Part shown: positions 21,569 through 32,334 of the stretch, in pieces | How positions within the stretch are numbered: position 1 is the first letter of the stretch | Layout: every line of letters begins with the position of its first letter | Source: Tritrichomonas foetus | Lineage: Eukaryota > Parabasalia > Tritrichomonadida > Tritrichomonadidae | DNA: 64,000 nucleotides | Assembly: GCA_001839685.1 (NCBI GenBank) | Contig: MLAK01000617.1 | Coordinates: 26,329 to 90,328, forward strand | Reading direction: 5' to 3' | Made by a program: the position numbers and the translations under genes | Notes under the pieces: generated by a model | What the model was told of the DNA's origin: nothing | The model's database searches: none | The model's input: only the letters and a program-made list of their open reading frames with translations

Positions 21569-23755
21569 GAAAAATAGTCAAAAACTTTCATTGTCAGGTA
21601 TTGAATTACAACGTTGTGATTTCAAAAACTTCTTAAACAATATCGTAGTTATTTCAATGACACTTTAAGAAAATTGAAAGAAATACAAATAAATCTGTGG
21701 TTAATAATTGAATTTTTGTGGGGGAGATTCAAAAACATTTTCCAAATCTCCAAAAATTGCCTTTTTTCAACAATTGATAGTTCGTCGATGAAGATTGATC
21801 CAGTTTATAATTTCCCACAATTCGTTAAATCATACTGTCTGCTACTGACAGTCAGCACTCAAGAAAGAGAATGACAATATCATAAATATTAATTGAATGA
21901 TATATAAATTTGAAAAATTCGATAGAATTTGATAGCTTTACTCTCTCAATTATTGTTCATCAAATTAAAAACGATTTGGAACTCACTATAAATATCGATT
22001 TCACGCATATCACTCAGTCTCCAGCTTAACGTAATGCTAAGAAAAATGTCTATTTCTTTTATCCGAAAACAGATTGTATTATTTCCACAATATAAAATTG
22101 ACTGCTTGTATTGAAAATTGATAAAATCTTGTTTTTTTGTCAAATTCCAATCTGGAAATACGTTTATTTTAATTACACAAAATTAAATTTCCCCAGACAA
22201 TGAATGCGATTCATTCATCCAAACAGAAATGGGATTGATACGAATTTTTTCTCAATTAAGTAACATCAGTTAAAAAGGCCGCAATTCGTTCAAACACAAA
22301 ATTCTTATTTATTGATAATTCGAAATCAAGTCCAGAGTTTTCCTTTCATTTTTGCCTGAATATATTTTATAACATCAATGAATCCTCACGTTTTCACATG
22401 GTTTTGACGCTTACATCTGGGCCAATCTTGAAGAATGTTTTTTTGTCCAGTTCTCGAATTTGAACGATAGTTTTTCCTTATAACTCAGGCAAACATTATA
22501 ATACCTATAGAAGAGAATATAAACAAAAATTGAATAAAATTCTTCTTTTGAGTTTTGAGATAACGATTTTTTTCATCGAAAAACTCAGTTCTCATTTATT
22601 AAACACCAATGACAAAGTGTCCATTTTTTGTAAAAGAATAAATTTCCAGTAGTTGACAAAATAACAAACAAAAATAATTCAAGAAAATTCATTTTGTATA
22701 AATTCCTTGATAATGAACCTTTTCTCACATGAAAAATATACAAATCATGATTAGTAGCGCTACTTTTACTCCAGAAAAATAGTGAATTTATTTATTGCTC
22801 ACTTATCTTTATTTCTAAAAGACGAAATTGTACAAAAAATGAAAAAATGATTTACTTTTATAATATGATACATCATATACTAGAATATTATCAACAATCT
22901 TACGTTCGAAATCCAGGTTGTCCTAACATCAAATGTAAAATAAGCTACTTTTTAGAGTTTTATTGATTTCAACAAGATAAAAATAATAACTTAGAAGTCT
23001 GAAACATTGTGAAGAAGTTGATTTCCCTGGAAGAAATAGAAATATTTAGATTTTTGTTGTTGATAAAAGAAATAGATGAGCCCTATATATATATATATAT
23101 AATTTAGTCAAAATTGGTACAGGTTTCCTACGATAAGCTATTGTTCGTTTTCATTATTATCATATATGAGAAATTTTGGTTAGAATTCAGTTTACTCACT
23201 TTATTTGTATTATCGATGAAGCTTTATTTGAGAAAATGGAAATGAAGAAATGAAAACTAATAATTGGAACATGATCATTTCTCTTGGTATAGCTGATAAA
23301 TCACTTTTTTTATAAATCTTCTGCTATTTTTGATGGCCTCAAATAAAACTTTTATTCAATACTATGCATTTATTGAATAGATGTTGATTTATTTGTTTTA
23401 ATGAACATAAAATGGATTAGTGTTTAAAAATTTTCATTCATGGCCAGAAGAGATTCGGCATTTCTATATCATTTAAAAATAAATAAATTCCTGTGTTAAT
23501 TCTCATGATTTTCACATAAGTGATCAAAAACTTTGAATCTGTTTTCTCGGAAAAAAGACTTTGACCTTTGGAATTAAAAAACTGTCAAAGACGCAATTTG
23601 AAATCAAAAACTGTGATTGAAAAATTACAATTCATCCGTTATCAACAATTAATTCACCTTTTTGTGAAAAAGTTTAATCTTGACAATCATTTTCAATAAA
23701 AAATGTCTGACATAACCTTCAAAAATGACGTCATTTTATAAAATTTTGCTGTGGA
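21569..23755. other. Gene-poor AT-rich region
   Basis: There are about 2.2 kb without a convincing gene. A short protein-like remnant is listed separately at 22258-22478. An (AT)n microsatellite lies at about 23083-23102. TGACGTCATTTTA at 23726-23738 precedes the next gene and includes a TCATT that fits the Inr consensus. Confidence 0.5.
22258..22478 (-). pseudogene. Possible decayed coding remnant
   Basis: On the minus strand a single frame reads GKTIVQIRELDKKTFF and KIGPDVSVKTM, then after several stops LDFELSINKNFVFERIAAFL. These blocks look protein-like in a non-coding setting, but they are short and broken and no family is recognised. Chance cannot be excluded. Confidence 0.22.
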
Positions 23756-24349
23756 ATGTTAATCGAAACAGACAACCGAAATGACTTCCTATACCATTGG
23801 CCGTGTTTCACAGGGAAACTCAATCAATTCGATATTGCAGAATTTCAAGAGCGAATTCCTTCATCAGAATCCAATAATATTAATATTTCAATAACTTCTG
23901 AAGGCGAAAACAGTAGCGAAAACAATAACTCCGAATTAATTTACACTAGTTCCGATATTCAAAGCGACTCTAACGATCAAAACGACATTTCAAATTTACT
24001 GAGAATTGTCGCATCGTCACCAAAGTATAGACATCCAGCCAACTACGAAAGGAACAGAATTGCAAAAAGACTTCAAACGATCGGAAAAATCAATATTCAA
24101 GACACGCCTCCCTATAAATGGATGAAAAATCAATTTGGAAGGCCCATCACGCAAAAAGAGTTTAGTTTAATCTACTTAAATCTGAAAACACTGATTCCTG
24201 GCGAGTTGGGGCCAAATAGAGATGCAAGTAGAAATCAGAAAGTGATGTTCAATTGGCTTTGTAAAGTGTGGGAAGTAGATCATTATCGCTTGATTGTTAT
24301 GAACTTGATTTCACAAAGCATGATGAGAACAATCAAATTTCACAAGTAA
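23756..24349 (+). CDS. Hypothetical protein
   Basis: The 197-residue protein has an N-terminal 85 residues rich in Ser, Asn and Glu and probably disordered. A C-terminal block of about 110 residues looks like a compact helical domain, with KYRHPANYERNRIAKRL, PPYKWMKNQFGRPITQKEF, LNLKTLIPGELGPN and VMFNWLCKVWEVDHYRL as its densest parts. The Trp, Pro and Arg content of this block argues that the gene is real. I do not recognise the family. No signal peptide or membrane segment is present. The start is the ATG at 23756, with TCATTTTA 23-26 nt upstream. Confidence 0.6.
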   Translation: MLIETDNRNDFLYHWPCFTGKLNQFDIAEFQERIPSSESNNINISITSEGENSSENNNSELIYTSSDIQSDSNDQNDISNLLRIVASSPKYRHPANYERNRIAKRLQTIGKINIQDTPPYKWMKNQFGRPITQKEFSLIYLNLKTLIPGELGPNRDASRNQKVMFNWLCKVWEVDHYRLIVMNLISQSMMRTIKFHK

Positions 24350-24948
24350 GAAAAAGAAAAATATATATTATAGATGAATTGTTTTTATTTAGATTAATTT
24401 ATTGAAATAAATTGTCTTATATTTTGATACTCTTGTTGTTTTTCCTTTGAAAATTATCTTTCTCTCATTTTCTTGTGATTCTTCTCTTTTTCGTATGATT
24501 CATCAATTATTCGTATGCTTCATCCATTTTTTAGAAATCATTTGAGGAATTAGTGATTGGCACCATCATGAAAAAAAGAAAAATTGAAAGAGTTGTATTA
24601 ATATACTGATTTAAAGATTCTTGTTATGATTATTTTTTGTTCATTTTTCACGATTTTTCTACTGCTGTATAAAACATAAGAACAAAAATTGTCAATTTAA
24701 AGTTTGGATTTGATATTTAATCAATAGTCCACACAGTATGAAATAGGTATCATGCTATTCTTTCTTTATATTTTTCAATAAATGAAAACAATAATAATCA
24801 TATTTAAGATAAAAAAAGAGAGAAAATGTTACGAGAACCTTTTCTATTTACATACTAACACTAATATTTTTGTTTCTATAATATATAAAATATAAGTTAT
24901 ATTGTGAATCCAAAATTAATTAGATTTCTCTTTCTAATTTTATCACTT
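24350..24948. other. Convergent intergenic region
   Basis: AT-rich sequence between the 3' ends of the hypothetical gene and the kinase gene. Nothing is recognised. Confidence 0.5.
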
Positions 24949-26292
24949 TCATTCCCCAATTAATGGAATTGGATCTGGGAATGGAAGTGGCATTGGCTCT
25001 GGAGACAAGCATGAAAAGGAAAATTTAGAAACCATTGGATAAGCCATTTCACAGTTTGCAACAGAATCTATTGCCATTTCCTTTGTAAACTCCGGATCAA
25101 AGTTGTTAGGATTAGTTGGATCATCAATTTCGGGAACATATAAAGGTGGAATTTGACGATTAAAAACAGCATCAAAATCGAAGTTCTTGAATAATTTTGA
25201 TTTCTTTATTGTTTCAAAATTTCCACGCTTTTTTGGATTTTTACGAAGAAGCGATTTAATAAGATCAACAACATTTTCATCAGCATTTTTAGGGAATTTC
25301 ACTTTTGCCTTTAAAATATTTTGATACATTTGTCTTTTATTTGCAGCTTCAAAAGGTGTCATTCCAAAGAACATTTCATATGCAACAATACCTAATCCCC
25401 ACCAATCTATTTGTTTTCCATAACCAGCTTTTTTTATCATTTCTGGAGCCATATATTCTGTTGTTCCACAAAATGACATTGTTGTCATTTCTTCATTCTT
25501 ATTAAAGTCTTTTGAAAGACCAAAATCTGTCAGTTTAATGTGTCCTTTCTCGTCAAAAAGTATGTTTTCAGGTTTAATATCACGATAGATGATTCCATTC
25601 TTATGTAAATCGTTAATAGCGATACTTAACTCTGCGATATAAAGCTTGATATCATCAGTTGGTGGAATACCTAAAGTTAACAGATGGAATAAATCACCAC
25701 CTGGCGCATACTCCAAGCACAAATAAAATTTGGAAACAGTTTGAAATGCATAATTCAATGACACTATAAAAGGATTCTTAACTTTTGACAAAATGTTTCT
25801 TTCTGTTAAAATAGTATGAAGTTTATTTGCTTCAACTAACCTTGATTTATGAACGGTTTTAATAGCAAGTAATTCTTGTGTGTCTTTCTTTTGACAGAGC
25901 ATCACCTTTCCATAGCAGCCCCTTCCAATGACAGATATTATTTTGAATGCATCCATTGTTAGTTTCGGATTTGTGAATGCACAACTTCGCAAATCAAGGA
26001 TCCATTTCATCATCTCATTTTTTGAACTAGCTTGTAAATAAACGGATTCTGCTTCTGAATTTGATTCAGTTGGAATGTTCAATTTAAATTTATTGTTTGA
26101 TGCATCAGTAATTTCTGTAGTAACGAGTGAAGTCATATTAATTATAGATTCTGCTTTTTTATCGCTTTTCTTCTTGAATATTGACAACTTATTTTCCTCC
26201 AATCGACAAAACCGTTTTGACCAAAATCCTAGCATGACATTCCTCCATAGATGGCCCTCTATGCAAGTTAATCCATCATCAGATGATGACAT
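24949..26292 (-). CDS. PH-domain AGC-family protein kinase (PKB/Akt-like)
   Basis: Residues about 8-104 form a PH domain (EGHLWRNVMLGFWSKRFCRL at the start, a C-terminal helix with MMKWILDLR), which would recruit the enzyme to phosphoinositides. The kinase domain spans about 115-373: Gly loop IGRGCYGKV, VAIK Lys145, catalytic YRD Asp238, DFG Asp256, and T-loop SFCGTTEYMAPE with Thr277. The C-terminal AGC extension ends with VSKFSFS, close to the hydrophobic motif FxxFS/TF (V421 replaces the first Phe; Ser425 would be the phosphosite). The order PH-kinase-tail is that of PKB/Akt, and all catalytic residues are intact. At 447 residues it has normal length. Confidence 0.92.
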   Translation of the reverse strand: MSSSDDGLTCIEGHLWRNVMLGFWSKRFCRLEENKLSIFKKKSDKKAESIINMTSLVTTEITDASNNKFKLNIPTESNSEAESVYLQASSKNEMMKWILDLRSCAFTNPKLTMDAFKIISVIGRGCYGKVMLCQKKDTQELLAIKTVHKSRLVEANKLHTILTERNILSKVKNPFIVSLNYAFQTVSKFYLCLEYAPGGDLFHLLTLGIPPTDDIKLYIAELSIAINDLHKNGIIYRDIKPENILFDEKGHIKLTDFGLSKDFNKNEEMTTMSFCGTTEYMAPEMIKKAGYGKQIDWWGLGIVAYEMFFGMTPFEAANKRQMYQNILKAKVKFPKNADENVVDLIKSLLRKNPKKRGNFETIKKSKLFKNFDFDAVFNRQIPPLYVPEIDDPTNPNNFDPEFTKEMAIDSVANCEMAYPMVSKFSFSCLSPEPMPLPFPDPIPLIGE

Positions 26293-27189
26293 GCAAGCAA
26301 AAATTAAATAACAAATTTGAATAGAGAAAATTTCTTAAGAAAAATTTTCAGTTTGTATACATTCAATTATTGTGAAGAATTAGTAATTATTCGCTGGATT
26401 GAAATACTGCCGAATGCCAAATTGAAAGTTAATGACTGTTGTCAGATGAAAGTTATTATATTGAAAAATAAATTTCAATGCATCAAATAACGAGAATATT
26501 GAATTATCGAAACTTAAAGTAATTCAAATAAAATGATGTGAACGCATTCAGTCAGTACATGAAGTGAACTATCTATTCAATTACGGGGAATATTTCCGTT
26601 ATCACAATTGAGAATTCACTCAATATGAAAGGATGTTCCATGTTACATCATCAGCACACAGGTGCTGACGAAAACTTGATATGACGATATTTTTTGGTGT
26701 CAGTTTTTTTTCCTCACAAATTGACATTTGCCACCATCTCAAATAAGATGAATTACCTTTTCTTTCATTTTGAACATTAAAGAGTGAATCTAATAATGAG
26801 TTATAAGTTACATATAGTGAACAATAAATAGGTTCGTTTATACTCAAATTAATATCAATCGATAAAAAAAAGCATATCTGGATTCTTATCAAAACAATTT
26901 TTTTATTTAACGAAAATTGCGAAACAAGTCTTGGCAAATCTCTGTCTCCAATTTTTCGATTTTTTTGATTTGTTGTATTCATCTCATCTTTTTTTCTAGT
27001 CTACCTAGTTTTCATGGTTTTGGTCTATTTTTTCTTATCTTCTTGTTTGCTTTCTTATACTTTCATTCCTGTGATTCTACTTTTCACAAATGAATCATCT
27101 TTATTCTCATTTAATCATTTGACTTTTTTAATTTGTTGCTCGTCACTTGTTGGCTTTTTTCATCGGCAGGAACAATGGCATTCTTTCTT
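26293..27189. other. Intergenic, nothing firm
   Basis: AT-rich DNA upstream of the kinase. A 120-codon open frame on the minus strand (26620-26982) has no recognisable motif and AT-noise composition. GTTTGTATACATT at 26351-26363 resembles one end of the transposon at 20.5 kb, but no partner is seen. Confidence 0.4.
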
Positions 27190-27790
27190 CTTAGTTGACC
27201 CCAAAAACAACAATAGCGATGATGATTATTAAATCAAGAATACCAAAAACGAGTCCAAGAATTGTTTCTGTTTTGGATTGATTTCCTTTCGGATTTTTAC
27301 CTTCATTACCTGAATCTTCATCAGTTTGATGAATCTGCACTTGTTGTGGTATCATGAATAGAAGGTGTGGTAAAGGCGATTATGATGCGGATTCCGATTG
27401 TGATGGTTTTTGCGTACTTGATGGTTGTGGTGTGCTTGTTGGAGAAGGAGGGAAAGTGGTGGCTGTGATCTCGGTGGATTAAATCAAATAGCAGTTAAAA
27501 CAATTGCAGAAATCCAGCTATTTTTGTTATTTGAGGTTGTATGTATTGCTCTGTTGATGAAAAGGTATGAAACAAAGTAAATGTAGGTGCTTTGGTGATA
27601 TTCCATTCGGAAATCAAACGGCTCAACAAAGGTAGGAGGACAATTTTTGCTCTCAACGCTGCTAAATGTCTCGCTTCACCGTTTTTTATAAGGAGCACAT
27701 TTTTATCCATGAAAATGTACATAAGCAGCCTCTGTAGTTGATAATATCAACGCTATCAAAACAATGGCAGCAAAAATATGTTAGCGAATA
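27190..27790 (-). pseudogene. Decayed surface-protein gene
   Basis: Reading the minus strand downward, the region starts with a signal-peptide-like stretch (FAAIVLIALILSTTEAA, near 27735-27780). Next comes a Thr/Pro/Ser-rich stalk (ITATTFPPSPTSTPQPSSTQ, near 27400-27460), an acidic linker (TDEDSGNEGKNPKGN), and finally a hydrophobic anchor with a very short tail (ILDLIIIIAIVVFGVN, stop near 27193). These modules lie in different frames with at least one in-frame stop, so the gene is broken. The plan fits a type I surface protein of the trichomonad kind. The family of the ectodomain is not identifiable. Confidence 0.45.
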
Positions 27791-28894
27791 TTATAGAATC
27801 GAATCAAACGTGAAATCAAATCAACTGATAGATTACTGGTTTATTCTTCAACTGTTTTCATTCTCATATCACTGAATCGATGATCTTTTCTGATGGTGAA
27901 ACATGATCAAATATAGACAAAATTTTGTAATTATTTGACTGTCATGTGGCATGAAATATTAATTAAAAAATGTTTGTATATGAAATGTGAAACAGAAATC
28001 CAGAAAATTGTGATTATTTCATTAATACAAAAATGGCGATACAATTTGCGTAAAAAAACGACGGTAAGCTTATCTATTTTATTTCTGAAAATTGAGACGA
28101 GGAATGGATCTTTTAAATGCGTTGATCGGATAGATCATTATAAAATATAGCAAATAGTACGATCATTTCTCGATATAGCCTTGTCTATATTGATGTGTTC
28201 ATGTATGGCTTGAATTGAGATCATTTTATTTTGGTCAAACTTCGTTCTTTGATCATGAATGTGAAAAAACGTTAAGCATATAATGACCAAATATCAATTC
28301 AAAATAGATAATTGAGACTCTTTTATTTTTTACAAACTTCCTTTTTTGTATGTCAAATTTCGAAATAAGTGTGATTATACCATTATTTTTGATGAAACTG
28401 TTGAGAATTTGGTCATAGAATAATTTCTGAAACATCATATAAAAAGTTTTAAATGGTATGCCTTAAAAAGTCGAATCCAACTGCTATTATTCAAAATTTG
28501 TATTGGAGTAATTTTGTTGTTAGAATTATTACGAGTCAAAAATATCTCAATGAACAAATATATTGTCAAAAAGTCGTCATATATGTTTTTGTTCAGAATT
28601 ATAGTATATTAGAAATTAATTTGATCCAAACCTTCTTTTTTTCAAGCTTCCAACAAAAATCTGGGTAAGTGAAAATATGAATTGCTTAGAATCTATCAAA
28701 AGTACAAATAATGACCTAAAAAATACATACATGAAAAATTATTTTCATTTTCCATTGAGAAATTTTCTTTCAAATAATTATTTGTCACTTCTTTTTTCCT
28801 CACAAATAAGATAGAAAATATACTATTTTCATTGAAAATAAGGTTGTAATATCATCAATTTTTGAGAATATTGGATTTATTATTTAAAAGAAAA
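27791..28894. other. Intergenic, nothing recognised
   Basis: AT-rich sequence upstream of the exportin gene, with scattered short frames of non-coding composition. TCAATTTTT at 28855-28863 lies about 38 nt before the exportin ATG. Confidence 0.45.
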
Positions 28895-31612
28895 ATGACC
28901 TTCGATATTGCTCAGTTCGAGACTCTCGCCCACAATTTCTATGAGAGCACAAGTGAGGGCGATGAAGCTCGAAACACAATAATGTCAATCGGGGCCGATC
29001 CTTCCACACTTTTATTATTCCATTCCATTCTTCATCAAACAACCAGCCATGAAGCTCGATTTCTCTGCCTCAACATCATCAGTTCGAATATCCAAAACGG
29101 CTGGCCCGCATTAATGGACCACCAGCGCAATCTATTGAAAGGTGATTTTTTCCAAATGATTTTCCAGTGGGTTCACGAGGAAGTTCCCACTCTTCTCCTG
29201 CGGCAACTCGATTTGGTTCTTGTACAGATTTTAATCGTTGAATGGCCGCAGGGATGGCCATCATTTTTGCACGATTTTATTTTTACATCGAAATCAACTC
29301 CATCAGCGATGGTCAACGGAGTTTACTTTTTGGGTCTTCTGTCAGACCAAGTTCGAAACTCTTCACTCCTCAGTATTCGGAAATCAGAACTTTTTTCCGC
29401 CCTTTATGATAATTTTCAGATGATTTATGCTTTCATTAACCACACTTTTTCGACAGGAAATCAAAAAATTCAGAATGAAGGCCTCATTGCCCTCTCAGAA
29501 TACTTTCAATGGATCGATTTAAAGCTAATCCCGACAGATCAAATATGCGAAATCATTTTAGGTCAACTCATGCCAAACCCCGTTTTTAGGCCAGCGGTAC
29601 TTCGTTGTATTATTTCGATCGTCTCTCGAGAAAATATTATAGCGAGTCCTTCAATAATTCAACTTTTTCAAGAATTAATAACTGCCGTTTCCTCAGAATT
29701 ATCGATGCTTGAAGATGATGAATTAATACCAATGTTTGTGGAAGTTTTTTCAAAATTTGTGTGTCTCGACCGTTGTGCATTGATGCCGAATGATACAGTG
29801 ACCCAATGGATGATTGAGTATACGAAAATTGTTGATGAGGATTTACTTTGTGATATAATTTCTATGTGGCATAGCCTTACAAAATGTTATATTTTTGATG
29901 CGCAATCTTTACCCTTCTCCAGTCAATTTTTGGTACCATTGCAATATGTTTTATGTAGTAGGATGGCGAAACCTTTTGAATTTGGTGGAAATCGTTCATT
30001 TTTCGAAGAATGTTCGGAAACTTTAGTTCTTCTTTTTAAAATGCATCGTGCACAGAGCCTCTCCATTATTGTACAGAAACTAGACGTTCCACGATTTACT
30101 CCTGACATGATGCCTTGGATTTACAGCGTAGGTGCAGTCAGTGGAGTCTGCGAAGTTGAAGAAGAAAGATCACTTTTAACAACAATTTTCAATATTTTAT
30201 TAAGATTTTCACAGGCTAATGATGAAAGTATAACTAGTGTTATAGCTTCATTCTTTTACATAGCAAGCCAATACACTCGTTATTTAAAGTCTAATCTTCA
30301 GATTCTTGATTTAGCTCTCAGGAAATTAGTTGATGCATTTGTTGCAAAAAATAATCAACCTTTGCAACTTGTTGCAGTAAATGCTTTTAAGAAAATAGCG
30401 ATTGGTTGTGGTCCTATTTTAGTAGAAACTGGTTATGCTCAGCGCTTATTTGAACAGTTCAATGATTTCTTAATGAATATTCCATCTGAAATGCATCTTA
30501 CATTCTTTGAAGGAATCACACATATTGTAAGGCATTGTGTAAATCAAGCGCAAAAGCAAACAATGATAATTTCATTGTTTGAAAAAGCAAACACAGTTCA
30601 AATTTTGACTGAGTTAATTCCAATTGTGAATGAATCATTTAAAGCGCCTCTTGAGAATTTAATGAGATCAATTTTCCAACAATTTGTGAATCCTGAAATC
30701 AGTGAAGATGATAAAGAAGCATTATATGAATTATTTGGACGATTTCTTGAAACTTTTCCTAATACTATGCTTTTAAATGATTTCATTCAACTTTTCATGA
30801 ATGATTTCACTGCAAATAAGTCTGCTCTCGCCCTTAATTGCTTTGCAATTATCGTAAATAGCGGTAATAGAGATGTGATTCCAATGTTATATAGTAATAT
30901 TTTAATGCCAACATTTTCGTTAATATCTGAAGACTATGTAAATTATCCAGATATTAGACAGAACTTCTTCCTACTTGTTCACTCTTTCTTTAATTTCTTC
31001 AATTTTCTTGATACTGATGCCATCACTGTATTACTTCACTACACATTCTTTGGATTGAAGCATCCTCAGCCTCAAACGTCGGAAATGTCAATGAATTGCA
31101 TTTCAAACGTTCTTTGTCAACTTGATAAGAATGAAGATGCTGAATTTGTAAATGGCTTCTATCAAATTTTCTATGAGCAGTTAATGAATGAATTAATTGC
31201 TCTACTGTTCGATGGTCTTCATTCTGCTTTATTCTCACAAATTACTCATACAATTGGCCATTTATTGTCAATTGCGGAATCAGGAAAAATAATGGTTCTG
31301 AATCAGAATCAAATCATTGATGTAGTTTTCCGAAAATTACGCACTATATGTCCAGAATGTAATGAAGAAGAGGTTGGACTTGTTGCAAATGATATTGTGA
31401 ATTCTGCAGGTAATAATGGGAAATTGCGTCAAGTTTTATCTGATTTTGTCATTGCTTCTCGACAATTGCAGACACCGGGTTCATCGAATGTGGAAGATGA
31501 TCTTCTTGAATTGAGAGAAATAAGTCCGGCGCCACTTGAATTGGAGTTCCTTAAAACTATAGCTGATGATGGCAGCCACTTGGTTGCAAATGACTCTGAT
31601 CTCGCAGATTGA
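28895..31612 (+). CDS. Exportin-1/CRM1-like nuclear export receptor
   Basis: The open frame reaches back to a TTG at 28862, but the first ATG is 28895, giving a 905-residue protein. It is alpha-helical throughout, as in importin-beta-superfamily HEAT-repeat receptors. The clearest signature is near residues 105-150: LLLRQLDLVLVQILIVEWPQ followed by GWPSFLHDFIFTSKST. This matches the Xpo1 block in which the conserved Trp-Pro-x-x-Trp-Pro-Ser-Phe follows a helix of the LNLILVQILK type. The family carries leucine-rich-signal cargo out of the nucleus with Ran-GTP. It is shorter than the roughly 1070 residues usual for CRM1, and the central cargo-binding region is too divergent for me to confirm the export-signal groove. 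Confidence 0.8.
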   Translation: MTFDIAQFETLAHNFYESTSEGDEARNTIMSIGADPSTLLLFHSILHQTTSHEARFLCLNIISSNIQNGWPALMDHQRNLLKGDFFQMIFQWVHEEVPTLLLRQLDLVLVQILIVEWPQGWPSFLHDFIFTSKSTPSAMVNGVYFLGLLSDQVRNSSLLSIRKSELFSALYDNFQMIYAFINHTFSTGNQKIQNEGLIALSEYFQWIDLKLIPTDQICEIILGQLMPNPVFRPAVLRCIISIVSRENIIASPSIIQLFQELITAVSSELSMLEDDELIPMFVEVFSKFVCLDRCALMPNDTVTQWMIEYTKIVDEDLLCDIISMWHSLTKCYIFDAQSLPFSSQFLVPLQYVLCSRMAKPFEFGGNRSFFEECSETLVLLFKMHRAQSLSIIVQKLDVPRFTPDMMPWIYSVGAVSGVCEVEEERSLLTTIFNILLRFSQANDESITSVIASFFYIASQYTRYLKSNLQILDLALRKLVDAFVAKNNQPLQLVAVNAFKKIAIGCGPILVETGYAQRLFEQFNDFLMNIPSEMHLTFFEGITHIVRHCVNQAQKQTMIISLFEKANTVQILTELIPIVNESFKAPLENLMRSIFQQFVNPEISEDDKEALYELFGRFLETFPNTMLLNDFIQLFMNDFTANKSALALNCFAIIVNSGNRDVIPMLYSNILMPTFSLISEDYVNYPDIRQNFFLLVHSFFNFFNFLDTDAITVLLHYTFFGLKHPQPQTSEMSMNCISNVLCQLDKNEDAEFVNGFYQIFYEQLMNELIALLFDGLHSALFSQITHTIGHLLSIAESGKIMVLNQNQIIDVVFRKLRTICPECNEEEVGLVANDIVNSAGNNGKLRQVLSDFVIASRQLQTPGSSNVEDDLLELREISPAPLELEFLKTIADDGSHLVANDSDLAD

Positions 31613-32334
31613 TTAGATTTCCCGGAATTTAGAGTTATAGTAGACTCTTTGTTTCTACATAGACTGAGGTTGCCTTTGTTTATGTTTTGTTATCTATTTT
31701 AGTTTCATTTGGCTACATTTTTTCCCGATTTTAGGCTACACACATGATTATATATATTGTTACATATATATTGTTATTTTATCTATTTGTTTATTTTATT
31801 ATATTTGTTCCTATGAATATAATATTAAATATCGGTTTTGTATTTAATTGTTTTATTTCAAACGGAATTTACATTCCAATATTTATTTATATCAACAATG
31901 ATCCATTTATTTCTATTTTCATTTCATCAAAATATGAAAATGATATTATGTATAATCATCATATACTTATTTGTTTAAATCTATTTGATCTGTGAAAAAA
32001 AGAAATCTTTCGATCATTTGTTTTCTATAATTATCATAAGAGATATTTGTTTATGGAGAATAAGCAAAAATTAATATGATATTTTCATAAATGTTTCAAT
32101 AATATTTGTTATAGGTTTCAATCTCATTACTGATTTAAAATATCTTCATGACATATCAAATATCTATATTCCTAAACTTCAATAAATCACAATATTAAAG
32201 TAAAATTTCTTGTTCTTGGATAAATTGTCGCAACTATGTTATAAAGGAAAAAGGAATAAATCAAAAATAAATATATAAATGGATTTAAATGTAAGTTTAA
32301 CCGAAAAATTGGTGAATTAATCAGAATGAAAGTA
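31613..32334. other. Intergenic, nothing recognised
   Basis: AT-rich sequence between the exportin gene and the mariner. The open frame at 31744-31995 is Ile/Phe/Tyr-rich AT noise. Confidence 0.5.

Noticed and set aside
26351..26363. Solo match to the TIR of the 20.5-kb element (GTTTGTATACATT)
   Set aside because: One mismatch, no inverted partner and no flanking duplication nearby.
26620..26982. 120-codon minus-strand frame
   Set aside because: No domain, AT-noise composition and no conserved-looking blocks.
27014..27232. 72-codon hydrophobic frame on the plus strand
   Set aside because: Antisense of the anchor end of the decayed surface-protein gene and its flank; Phe/Leu/Ser-rich noise.
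31744..31995. 83-codon hydrophobic frame
   Set aside because: Ile/Tyr/Phe content is what random AT-rich sequence gives; no topology or motif supports a membrane protein.
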